The translations under genes were made by a program, and so were the position numbers. From positions 5,494,001 through 5,558,000 of the forward strand of contig NZ_CP029425.2 in the NCBI RefSeq assembly GCF_002278135.3: a stretch of DNA of 64,000 bases, written 5' to 3'. This DNA is from Bradyrhizobium ottawaense. GTDB lineage: Bacteria > Pseudomonadota > Alphaproteobacteria > Rhizobiales > Xanthobacteraceae. The notes under the pieces were generated by a model. It saw only the letters and a list, made by a program, of their open reading frames with translations. It was not told the origin of the DNA and did no database searches. Positions 1-6,690 of this stretch are shown here, piece by piece. Within the stretch, counting starts at the first letter, position 1. Each line of letters begins with the position of its first letter.

Positions 1-981
1 GACGAAGACAGATTGATCGAACAGCTCGTTGATCTTCAGCCCGGCAGGTGCCGAGGCCCGAATCGACTTCAAGGCGTGCTTGACACCGTTGACGACCGCA
101 AGTGTCGAAGCGTTGCCGTTCTTGATCACGCTGAGCAGGACCGAACGATGGCCGTCCTCGCGCACGATGTTCTGCTGCACCTGTGATCCATCGCGGACCT
201 GGGCAACATCTTGCAGCAGGATCGTGGCGCCATTCGCGAACTTGACCGGGATCATATTGAGATCCTTGATCGAGGCCGGTGTCGCATTGGTCCGGACGGT
301 GTACTGGGTGTCGCCGATCTTCGCCGTGCCTGTCGGCAGCGTCAGCTTCTGGGTATTCACTGCATTGACGATGTCGAGCGGCGTCAGTCCGCGCGACAGC
401 AGCTTGCTCGGATCGATGTCGACCATGATCTGACGATACTTGCCGCCCGCAGGCGTTGGCAGCGTCACCCCGGGGACAGGAGCCATCTGCTGCCGGATCC
501 GGTAGATGCCGAAATCGTATAATTGCTGTTCGTTCAGCTTGTCGGACTCGAGGCTGAGCTGCAGCACCGGCACGCTCGAGGCATTGAACTGCACGATGAC
601 CGGCGGCTGAATACCCGGCGGCATCAAGGCGCGGATGGCGTTCGTCGCCGAGACGATCTGCGAGATCGCGAGATCGAGATTGACGTCCGGCTGGAAGTAG
701 ATCTTCTGAACCGACAAGCCGTTGAGCGTCTGCGCCTCGATGTTCTTGATGCCGCTGACATTGGCGCTGATCGAATACTGGCTGTACGTGCTGACACGCT
801 GCTCCATCTCCGGAGTGGAGAGGCCGGTGTAACTCCAGATGACGGTGACGACGGGAATGCGGATCTCGGGAAAGACGTCCGTCGGCATCGACCAAATCGC
901 GATGCCGCCGAGAAACAGGATCAGCGCCGCAAGCACGTAGAACGTATGCGGAAACCTCAGCGCGAATCGAACAATTCCCAT
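1..981 (-). CDS. Efflux RND transporter permease, N-terminal part (cut by window edge)
   Basis: Inner-membrane subunit of an AcrB/HAE1-type proton-driven efflux pump. Only the first 327 codons are in the window; the frame is open to position 1, so the 3' end lies outside. The protein starts MGIVRFALRFP and has the hallmark first transmembrane helix (about residues 9-28) followed by the PTDVFPEIRIPVVTV stretch and the G-S-T-P-E-M-E region typical of the first porter subdomain. Later segments (QAQTLNG-like, VPGV, periplasmic porter repeats) fit the family. A GGAAG ribosome site lies about 8 nt before the ATG. It follows the sigma-factor gene by 139 nt, with a weak copy of the local 22-nt box (1047-1068) between. 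No membrane-fusion partner is visible, so it may lie downstream outside the window. Family is firm; substrate unknown. Confidence 0.9.
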   Translation of the reverse strand, partial: MGIVRFALRFPHTFYVLAALILFLGGIAIWSMPTDVFPEIRIPVVTVIWSYTGLSTPEMEQRVSTYSQYSISANVSGIKNIEAQTLNGLSVQKIYFQPDVNLDLAISQIVSATNAIRALMPPGIQPPVIVQFNASSVPVLQLSLESDKLNEQQLYDFGIYRIRQQMAPVPGVTLPTPAGGKYRQIMVDIDPSKLLSRGLTPLDIVNAVNTQKLTLPTGTAKIGDTQYTVRTNATPASIKDLNMIPVKFANGATILLQDVAQVRDGSQVQQNIVREDGHRSVLLSVIKNGNASTLAVVNGVKHALKSIRASAPAGLKINELFDQSVFV

Positions 982-1046
982 GATGACTTCCGCCTGAAGA
1001 CAATTGCGCCTAACTTCGAACAGATGATGACGAGCCGGCATCCGTT

Positions 1047-1068
1047 CAAATGAAAACCAATTCAGGAC
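1047..1068 (-). promoter_or_regulatory. Weak fourth copy of the 22-nt box, upstream of the RND pump
   Basis: On the minus strand the first half matches the local box well (TCCTGAATTG), while the AATTTAGTGG half is degenerate; about 14 of 22 positions agree with the copy upstream of the response regulator. It lies 66 nt before the RND start codon. It is reported only because three better copies occur nearby in the same orientation relative to genes. Confidence 0.35.
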
Positions 1069-1120
1069 GTCTTGCCGGAACGACTGCGCTCGGCCGCGTC
1101 CATCACCGGTTCTCGATCGC

Positions 1121-2113
1121 TCAGAGAGACGTGAGTTCTTCCGGAGTGGATTCCGTAACGCCACGAGAATAATCACGCGGCGCGGGAGATACGCGTCCAC
1201 GCGATTCGAAAGCGCACGCCGCATTCTGCGCCGCCAGTACCACGGCCCGTCTGACCCTTGCGAATGCGCAGATCTCGATCTGCCGGACCCGCTCGCTCGA
1301 GATGGAGAGTTCACGACCAAGCTGTTCGAGCGTGCGGGGGTGCTCAGCCAGCCGCCTCGCCTCCAACACGCGCCGCTCGCGCTCCGTAAGGACATCGAGT
1401 GCCAGGCGCAACGCGTTGGTGCGACGCTCTGTCTGTTCCTGCTCGGCGATGACCGTCTCGGCGTCGATTGCATCGTCAACCAGCAAGCTCTGCCACTCGG
1501 CTCCCTCCTCGTCGCATCCAACGCGCGCATTCAGCGAGAGGTCGCCGTTCAAGCGGGAGTCCATCTCGATCACGTCGCGCGTCGCAACGTCGAGCCTCCC
1601 GGCAATCATCCTGGCAGCCTCCAGCGTGAGGCCCGCCATCTCACCGCCTGTCGCTCTCCTCATCTCGCTGCGGAGCCTGAAGAACAGCTTCCTCTGGGCC
1701 GTCGTCGTACCGATGCGGACCAGCGACCAGGACCGCAGGATGTACTCGTGAATGGTTGCTTTGACCCACCACACTGCATAGCTGGAAAACCGCGCGCCGC
1801 GACCGGCCTCGAAACGGGAGGCCGCGATCACGAGCCCGAGATTTGCTTCAGCAATGAGATCAGCCAGCGGAAGGCCATATCCCCTGTAACCTCGCGCCAA
1901 CCTTGCTGCGAGGCGGAGGTGACTGGTGACGAGCACGTTGGCGGCGTCAGGATCCCGCGTTTCCTGCCAACGACGTGCCAGCCGCTGCTCCTGATCAGGC
2001 TGCAGCAGATCATACCGCCTGATGGCTGCTGCGTAGGCATTGACCGCGCTCGCCGACGGAGTTCGGCCGAACGTCGAGGTCTTGGTTCTCACAATCACGT
2101 GACGAGTTTGCAT
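1121..2113 (-). CDS. RpoH-like (sigma-32 family) RNA polymerase sigma factor
   Basis: Alternative sigma factor of 330 residues. Region 2 is clear (SHLRLAARLARGYRGYGL followed by DLIAEANLGL and the FSSYAVWWVKATIHEYI stretch, about residues 64-130). The RpoH box appears as QRKLFFRLR, near the canonical Q(R/K)KLFFNLR, which separates this family from housekeeping RpoD. Region 4 has a helix-turn-helix (RTLEQLGRELSISSERVRQIE). The protein is somewhat longer than typical RpoH (about 290-300) with a divergent C-terminal tail of about 30 residues. Start is ATG with GGAG upstream. It lies 93 nt downstream of the histidine kinase on the same strand, an unusual position for an RpoH paralogue, with a copy of the local 22-nt box in the gap. 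It is probably a secondary RpoH paralogue for envelope or chemical stress rather than the main heat-shock factor. Confidence 0.88.
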   Translation of the reverse strand: MQTRHVIVRTKTSTFGRTPSASAVNAYAAAIRRYDLLQPDQEQRLARRWQETRDPDAANVLVTSHLRLAARLARGYRGYGLPLADLIAEANLGLVIAASRFEAGRGARFSSYAVWWVKATIHEYILRSWSLVRIGTTTAQRKLFFRLRSEMRRATGGEMAGLTLEAARMIAGRLDVATRDVIEMDSRLNGDLSLNARVGCDEEGAEWQSLLVDDAIDAETVIAEQEQTERRTNALRLALDVLTERERRVLEARRLAEHPRTLEQLGRELSISSERVRQIEICAFARVRRAVVLAAQNAACAFESRGRVSPAPRDYSRGVTESTPEELTSL

Positions 2114-2171
2114 CCACTGCTCCCGCGCTCGAACTTGGCGAGTCAGCGTAGGAGGCCTTCGCGCGGAGCTG

Positions 2172-2193
2172 CCACTAAATTGGACTTGAGAAT
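2172..2193 (-). promoter_or_regulatory. 22-nt box, copy upstream of the sigma-factor gene
   Basis: Minus-strand reading has AATTTAGTGG exactly and a diverged left half (ATTCTCAA instead of TTCCTGAA). It lies 58 nt before the sigma-factor ATG, in the 93-nt gap after the kinase gene. Just upstream, 2194-2211 holds an additional inverted repeat CCTGAA-N6-TTCAGG overlapping the kinase stop codon. It could be a response-regulator site or part of a promoter. Confidence 0.5.
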
Positions 2194-2206
2194 CCTGAAT
2201 TCGTTT

Positions 2207-3673
2207 TCAGGCATCTCGACTTTCCCCGTTCGCGAGCCACGCATCACCGCCGACGTTACGTCCGGTCAAGCCTCGCGTGACGCGCGATCTCGAGGTGCTG
2301 GGGCGCGGTCCCTTTGCTCCTGTCGAGACAAGGATCTCGACCCTCCCTCCGGGGGGCGGGTAAATGATCAGCCTGAAACCGTGAAGCTTGACGATGGCAG
2401 CCACCAGGCTCAGTCCCAGTCCTACCCCGGGCGTGTGGCGCATCTTGTCGGAACGATAGAAGCGCCGCAGCACGGCCTCACGTTCCTGCTCGTTGATGCC
2501 AAGCCCGGTATCGCTCACGCGCACGAACGCGGTCTTGTCGGTCGACACCAGCTCGAGCCTGACCATTCCGCCCGCGGGCGTGAACTTGACGGCATTGTCC
2601 ACGAGATTGGCGACCGTCTCGAATAGCAGGTCGCGATCGCCCCATACCTGCACCTTGCGATCGATGGCGACGCCAAGCGCGACGTTCTTGTCTTCGGCAA
2701 TGGGCTCGTAGACGTCGCAGACCTCGCGCAGGATCTCGTCGAGCGCGACATCGCCGAAACCGGCCATCCGGCGGTTGTTCTCGATCTCAGCCAAACGCAG
2801 CAACGCGGTGACGATTGCGAGCGACTGATCGATCCCGGCGACCGCCTTGTCGACGACCTCATGGAGTTGCTCCAGCGTGGCCGCGTGCGTGCGGCCTCTC
2901 TCCAGCGCCAGCCGGGCACGGGTGAGCGGTGTCCTGAGATCATGAGCAATGTCGTTACCGACGCCAGTCAGGGCGTTGATCATCGTCTCCATTTCGTCGA
3001 GCATCCCATTGACGATGCCGGCCAGCCGCGCGAACGGATCATCCACATTGTCCTGTGGTAAACGCTCGCGCAGATCACCGGCCACGATCCGCCGGACCCG
3101 CTGGTTCACTTCCTCCACGCGCCTCTGGGCACGGATGCTCAAGCACGCTCCGGCCAGCAGGCAGAGGCAAAATGCCGGCAGCAGGCCGAGCGCGAGAGCC
3201 TGCCCCACGACACTCGATATCTCGCGCGTCTCATCGACATTTCTCCCCATGACCAGGATGGCTCCGCCCTCCAGGCGCCTGGCCGCCGCCCTGACAACCG
3301 GATCGTGGTCAGTCGATTGGGTGATGCGATCGAGCCGCACCCCCTGCACCACCCCGTCGAGCTCGAGCTCCTGCGGCACGCGCTGGATGTTGCCGGCGAG
3401 CCGGGCTCCGGCGGCGTCGAACAGTCCCGCGTACTGCACGCCCCTGGAGTCCTGTTCGAGGTGATCGGTGATCGCGTTGACACGGCGGGCCGAAGGCAGC
3501 CTGGCCAGGAAGTCGATCTGCGTCGTGATCATCCGATCCGACCGGACGATCAGATAGTCATCGATCTTCCAATAGATGAACGCGAACAGCCCGACCACGA
3601 ACAGCGCAAAGGCCGCCGCCACCGCCAAGGCCCAGAGAAACGTGTTCGAACGAATAAAGTGGAACTGGCGCAT
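2207..3673 (-). CDS. Two-component sensor histidine kinase
   Basis: Membrane histidine kinase of 488 residues, QseC/EnvZ-like layout. TM1 is about residues 11-35 and TM2 about 160-180, enclosing a periplasmic sensor of roughly 120 residues. A HAMP linker follows (about 181-235). The H-box reads DIAHDLRTPLTRARL with phospho-acceptor H244. The ATPase has its N-box at N360 (ANLVDNAVKFTPAGG), G1 DTGLGI near 388 and G2 GVGLGLSLV near 416. It starts 56 nt after the response-regulator stop, so the pair is one leftward operon. The C-terminal tail after about residue 440 is Arg-rich and not conserved. The signal sensed cannot be read from sequence; the neighbouring RND pump and secreted proteins point to envelope or toxic-compound stress. 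Confidence 0.93.
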   Translation of the reverse strand: MRQFHFIRSNTFLWALAVAAAFALFVVGLFAFIYWKIDDYLIVRSDRMITTQIDFLARLPSARRVNAITDHLEQDSRGVQYAGLFDAAGARLAGNIQRVPQELELDGVVQGVRLDRITQSTDHDPVVRAAARRLEGGAILVMGRNVDETREISSVVGQALALGLLPAFCLCLLAGACLSIRAQRRVEEVNQRVRRIVAGDLRERLPQDNVDDPFARLAGIVNGMLDEMETMINALTGVGNDIAHDLRTPLTRARLALERGRTHAATLEQLHEVVDKAVAGIDQSLAIVTALLRLAEIENNRRMAGFGDVALDEILREVCDVYEPIAEDKNVALGVAIDRKVQVWGDRDLLFETVANLVDNAVKFTPAGGMVRLELVSTDKTAFVRVSDTGLGINEQEREAVLRRFYRSDKMRHTPGVGLGLSLVAAIVKLHGFRLIIYPPPGGRVEILVSTGAKGPRPSTSRSRVTRGLTGRNVGGDAWLANGESRDA

Positions 3674-3729
3674 CGGTTCGACGCTCGATAGTCGTGCATG
3701 CTGCGCGATTTCGGAAGTGACCGCCGCAG

Positions 3730-4410
3730 CTATTGGCGCACGCGCAGCAGGAATCCCGATCCTCGAACGTTATGGATGAGTTGCATCTCCCCGGGGCCGT
3801 CGACCTTGTGACGGAGCCGGCCCATATGCACGTCGATCAGGTTCGTGGTTGCAGGAACGAATTTATAGTTCCAAACCTCCTCGAGCAGCATCGCACGCGT
3901 CAACAGCTGGTCGCTGCGACGCATCATGTATTCGAGCAGGCGGAACTCGCGCGGCAGCAGATCGATCTCACGCTCGCCGCGCCGCGCGGTCCGGTCGATC
4001 AGGTCGAGCTCCAGCGGCCCGGCGCGCAGTGTGGTTTCTCGACTGTCGGTCGGACGGCGCAGCAATGCCTCTACGCGAGCGACGAGCTCGATGAGCGCGA
4101 ACGGCTTGGTGAGATAGTCGTCTCCTCCCATGCGCAAGCCGCGCACCCGGTCATCGACCGCGCCGAGAGCGCTCAGCACCAGGACGGGCGTTCCGACCTC
4201 GTCCTTGCGCAACGCCTCGATGACGGTCAGCCCATCCATTCCGGGCAGCATGCGATCGACGATCAAGGCATCTGGACATGACGAGCGCGCCCGATCGAGA
4301 CCATCGATGCCATCGGGCGACCACTGAACCTCAAAGCCACGATCCGCAAGCTCGGCGATGACCGACTCGGCGGTCTCGGCGTCGTCCTCGATCAGAAGAA
4401 TCCGCGTCAT
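3730..4410 (-). CDS. OmpR/PhoB-family response regulator
   Basis: Response regulator of 226 residues, partner of the kinase that follows. The receiver domain starts MTRILLIEDD, with acidic pocket E8-D9-D10 region, phospho-acceptor D52 (LIVDRMLPGMDG), S80 and K102 (TKPF). The C-terminal winged helix (about 130-225) includes LLPREFRLLEYMMR and the NLIDVHMGRLRHKVD recognition segment. An in-frame start 75 nt upstream exists, but AGGAGG sits 12 nt before position 4410 and the receiver domain begins there, so the shorter start is chosen. It is the first gene of the leftward RR-HK operon. A 22-nt box lies 169 nt upstream (4580-4601), consistent with autoregulation. Confidence 0.94.
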   Translation of the reverse strand: MTRILLIEDDAETAESVIAELADRGFEVQWSPDGIDGLDRARSSCPDALIVDRMLPGMDGLTVIEALRKDEVGTPVLVLSALGAVDDRVRGLRMGGDDYLTKPFALIELVARVEALLRRPTDSRETTLRAGPLELDLIDRTARRGEREIDLLPREFRLLEYMMRRSDQLLTRAMLLEEVWNYKFVPATTNLIDVHMGRLRHKVDGPGEMQLIHNVRGSGFLLRVRQ

Positions 4411-4906
4411 TGTCCCGGTCCCACCTCCTGGGAGGCGCTTCGGCCTGCGGCGACGAAGCATGGGTTCGGCGGCTCTTGTCGTCATATTCCACGCCCATTG
4501 CGCCCGAAGGCGCCGTGCTGAGCCTGCATGCGATGAACCGCTCGCCCTGCGGGGACATAGTCCGGCTCAGGATGGAACACCACTAAATTGCAATTCAGGA
4601 AGCCTGGGAGGCCGGCCAGCGACGATGCGCGAGCAGAAAGGTGTGCTGTGGTCGTGGTCATCTCCCATCTCCGTCCGGGACTCGCGATGCACCATAGATA
4701 TGTTCTCGATGGGTCCGTCGTTACGCGCAAGGATGGGATTCTGCGGCGAACATTGCGGATTCGCACGATCGTCGCCGCCATGCGAATAGCGATCACGGGC
4801 CGTTGAACTCCGGTGAGCAATTCGTGCATTTTGTTGGGTCGCGATCGTCCGCACCTCCTTGGGGAGCCGGCTTGGTCTGCCTGCTGTCATCAAAGGAGAA
4901 GCCACA
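4411..4906. other. Intergenic region between the response regulator and the first small secreted protein
   Basis: A 496-nt divergent intergenic stretch. It holds the 22-nt box at 4580-4601 and the AGGAG ribosome site of the gene at 4907. Frames that stay open here on either strand lack family resemblance and ribosome sites and are not annotated. No hairpin with a T-tract was seen. Confidence 0.5.
4580..4601 (-). promoter_or_regulatory. 22-nt box, copy upstream of the response regulator
   Basis: Minus-strand sequence fits TTCCTGAA-N4-AATTTAGTGG exactly. It is 169 nt before the response-regulator start and in the same orientation relative to its gene as the copies at 5225-5246 and 2172-2193. 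It is also about 300 nt upstream of the divergent secreted-protein gene. OmpR/PhoB-type regulators often bind such half-site repeats; this is inference. Confidence 0.55.
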
Positions 4907-5152
4907 ATGTCTACCCTCAAGCTCTTGTCGACCGGATTGATCGCAGTCGCCATGCTGGGAGGACCTGTCATGGCACGCGAACGGCATGCCGTCGTGCGGC
5001 CGTCCTCCATGGAAGCCAATCCGGCCGCATCGAACGCATCCCTCTATCGGGATGGTCGCGCCTGCGTTCCGGCGCCGCGTGTTGGCGCATTTGCGACGGC
5101 GCCGTGGACCGGCGACAACGTCCCGTGTGAGCCGGGCACCGGAAGCTTCTGA
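4907..5152 (+). CDS. Small secreted protein of unknown function
   Basis: Protein of 81 residues that I do not recognise as a named family. An N-terminal signal peptide is visible (MSTLKLLSTGLIAVAMLGGPVMA, cleavage likely after A-x-A near residue 23). The mature part of about 58 residues has two cysteines (in RACVPAP and VPCEPG), a plausible disulphide, and no other recognisable motif. AGGAG lies 8 nt before the ATG, which decides against an in-frame start 48 nt earlier. It is divergent from the two-component operon and is followed by another small secreted protein gene, so a periplasmic or surface role in the same response is plausible. Confidence 0.65.
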   Translation: MSTLKLLSTGLIAVAMLGGPVMARERHAVVRPSSMEANPAASNASLYRDGRACVPAPRVGAFATAPWTGDNVPCEPGTGSF

Positions 5153-5224
5153 TCGCTACGGCTTTTGCGGCCGACCGGGCACCTCGGTCGGCCGACCGCA
5201 TCACCTTGCCGATCGGCCCTCGCC

Positions 5225-5246
5225 TTCCTGAAACCGAATTTAGTGG
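5225..5246 (+). promoter_or_regulatory. 22-nt box, copy upstream of the glycine-rich protein
   Basis: Fits TTCCTGAA-N4-AATTTAGTGG exactly; with the copy at 4580-4601 it is the best-conserved pair, differing only in the four central bases. It lies 111 nt before the ATG at 5358, in the 205-nt gap after the first small secreted gene. Confidence 0.55.
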
Positions 5247-5357
5247 GATTGACGAGCGCGGTTCCTATCTTCCTTTCATCACGAAGCTTGGCGACACCAC
5301 GACGCTGAAGCGAACTGCAGGGATCGCCGGGCACCTTGATAGAAAAGGAGTGCTCCC

Positions 5358-5780
5358 ATGAAACGAGTATTGATGATTTTGGCCGCAGCGGCACTTGCCT
5401 CGACGTTGACCGTCGGGGCGGCCGAGGCACGCGGCGGCGGTGGTGGAGGCGGCCACGGTGGTTTTGGCGGCGGCGGCTTTGGCGGCGGACATATGGGCTT
5501 TGGCGGGGGAGCGCATTTCGGCGGCATGGCCCATGCCGGCGGGTTCGGCGGAGGATTCCACCCCGGCGGGACCGCGGCATTCGGTGGCGGACAGCGCTTT
5601 GACGGAGGCCATCTCGGTCTCGGCGATCACATCGCCTCCCGCGGCACAGGCCTCAGTCACCAAGCACTGCATCAGTATGGTCGCTATCGGTCCGCGTATG
5701 GATTCTACGGCGCCTATCCCGACTGCTACGACTGGTACGACCTGCATCCCAACGCGCCGTTGCCGCTGAGCTGCGGCTGA
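5358..5780 (+). CDS. Glycine-rich secreted protein
   Basis: Protein of 140 residues. A signal peptide (about 1-24, ending AAEA-R) is followed by a low-complexity domain of Gly with His/Phe repeats (GGGFGGGHMGFGGG type, about residues 25-80). The C-terminal part is more ordered and Tyr-rich (QYGRYRSAYGFYGAYPDCYDWYD) with two cysteines near residues 123 and 139. AAGGAG is 8 nt before the ATG. Such His/Gly-rich exported proteins are common near efflux or stress loci in rhizobia, but no enzymatic function is known to me. Metal binding by the His/Gly region and a disulphide in the tail are possible. The upstream 22-nt box links it to the two-component module. Confidence 0.75.
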   Translation: MKRVLMILAAAALASTLTVGAAEARGGGGGGGHGGFGGGGFGGGHMGFGGGAHFGGMAHAGGFGGGFHPGGTAAFGGGQRFDGGHLGLGDHIASRGTGLSHQALHQYGRYRSAYGFYGAYPDCYDWYDLHPNAPLPLSCG

Positions 5781-5804
5781 TTTGCGAGCGCAGGCCCCTG
5801 CCTT

Positions 5805-5837
5805 CGGCCCGGATCTGGCCTGAGCCGATCCGGGCCG
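5805..5837. terminator. Strong hairpin between convergent genes, likely bidirectional terminator
   Basis: A perfect 11-bp inverted repeat (CGGCCCGGATC and its complement) with an 11-nt loop lies 24 nt after the glycine-rich gene and 55 nt after the stop of the SDR gene on the other strand. There is no T-tract, so it may work with Rho or simply protect 3' ends. Confidence 0.5.
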
Positions 5838-5892
5838 AGGGCCTCCTGACATTCCTTGCGACGACCGCCGCGATCAACGCGGCGGAGACACC

Positions 5893-6654
5893 TCAGAACT
5901 GCACACCGCGCGTCAGGGCACCGTCGACGACGAGGTTCGTTCCCGTGATGAAGCTCGCGGCACGACTTGCGAGGAATACGACCGCGTTGGCCATCTCCTG
6001 CGGGGTCCCCATCCGGCCCGTGGGATTGAGCGCAAGCGCCGTCTTGTAGAGCTCGGGATTGTTGTCCTTGATCGTGTTCCAGACCCCGCCTTCGAAATAG
6101 GTGTTGCCCGGCGAGACCGTGTTGGCGCGAATGCCCTTGTGTGCAAGCTGATTGGCGAGACCTTGCGTGTAGTGGATGATGGCGGCCTTGAAGGTGCCGT
6201 AGGGGCCGGCCGCGAAATCGACCTCGCGCCCGGAAACGCTCGATATGGCGACGATCGCACCGGCGTCGCTCTTCTCGAGATAGGGCATGGCCGCATTCAC
6301 CAGCCGGACCGTGCCCATCATGTCGGTCGAAAATTCCCTCGCCCAGCTTTCATCGTCCTGCCCGATAGCCAGCGCACTCACATTCGCCACGACGACGTCG
6401 ATCCCGTCCAGTTTGGTCGCCATGTCGACCACCCAGGCCCTGAGCGCCGCACCATCGGCAACGTCGACCGAGGCACCAAAGGCGGCCACGCCTTTGCTCT
6501 TGAGCGCTGCAACAGTGCTGTCGACATCCGCCTGATTGCGCGCACAAATGCCGACATTCGCGCCCTCCGCCGCAAAGGTCTCGGCGATCGCGCGACCGAT
6601 CCCCTTGGTGCTGCCGGTGACGAGAACCTTGGCGCCCGAAAGTCCTAGATCCAT
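5893..6654 (-). CDS. SDR-family NAD(P)-dependent oxidoreductase
   Basis: Classical short-chain dehydrogenase of 253 residues. It has the nucleotide-binding TGSTKGIG (about 13-20), NVSAL in place of the usual NNAG, catalytic Ser in AISSVSG (about 138) and Y152-x3-K156 (YGTFK). The C-terminus TNLVVDGALTRG is typical. The residue after beta-2 is Arg (CARN), which favours NADP(H), by family knowledge. It is the last gene of the leftward amide operon, 36 nt after the tandem nitrilase. Its role is probably oxidation or reduction of a product of amide or nitrile hydrolysis; the substrate cannot be read from sequence. Confidence 0.9.
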   Translation of the reverse strand: MDLGLSGAKVLVTGSTKGIGRAIAETFAAEGANVGICARNQADVDSTVAALKSKGVAAFGASVDVADGAALRAWVVDMATKLDGIDVVVANVSALAIGQDDESWAREFSTDMMGTVRLVNAAMPYLEKSDAGAIVAISSVSGREVDFAAGPYGTFKAAIIHYTQGLANQLAHKGIRANTVSPGNTYFEGGVWNTIKDNNPELYKTALALNPTGRMGTPQEMANAVVFLASRAASFITGTNLVVDGALTRGVQF

Positions 6655-6690
6655 GATCGGTTCCTTTTCTTTTCCTGCAGTCTCGCACGT

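Noticed and set aside
4482..4829. Open frame of 115 codons on the minus strand upstream of the response regulator
   Set aside because: No motif, no good ribosome site, and it runs across the 22-nt box region.
5440..5600. Glycine-codon repeats in the glycine-rich gene, considered as a DNA repeat element
   Set aside because: The repeats follow GGN codons in frame of a protein with signal peptide and ribosome site; they are coding low complexity.
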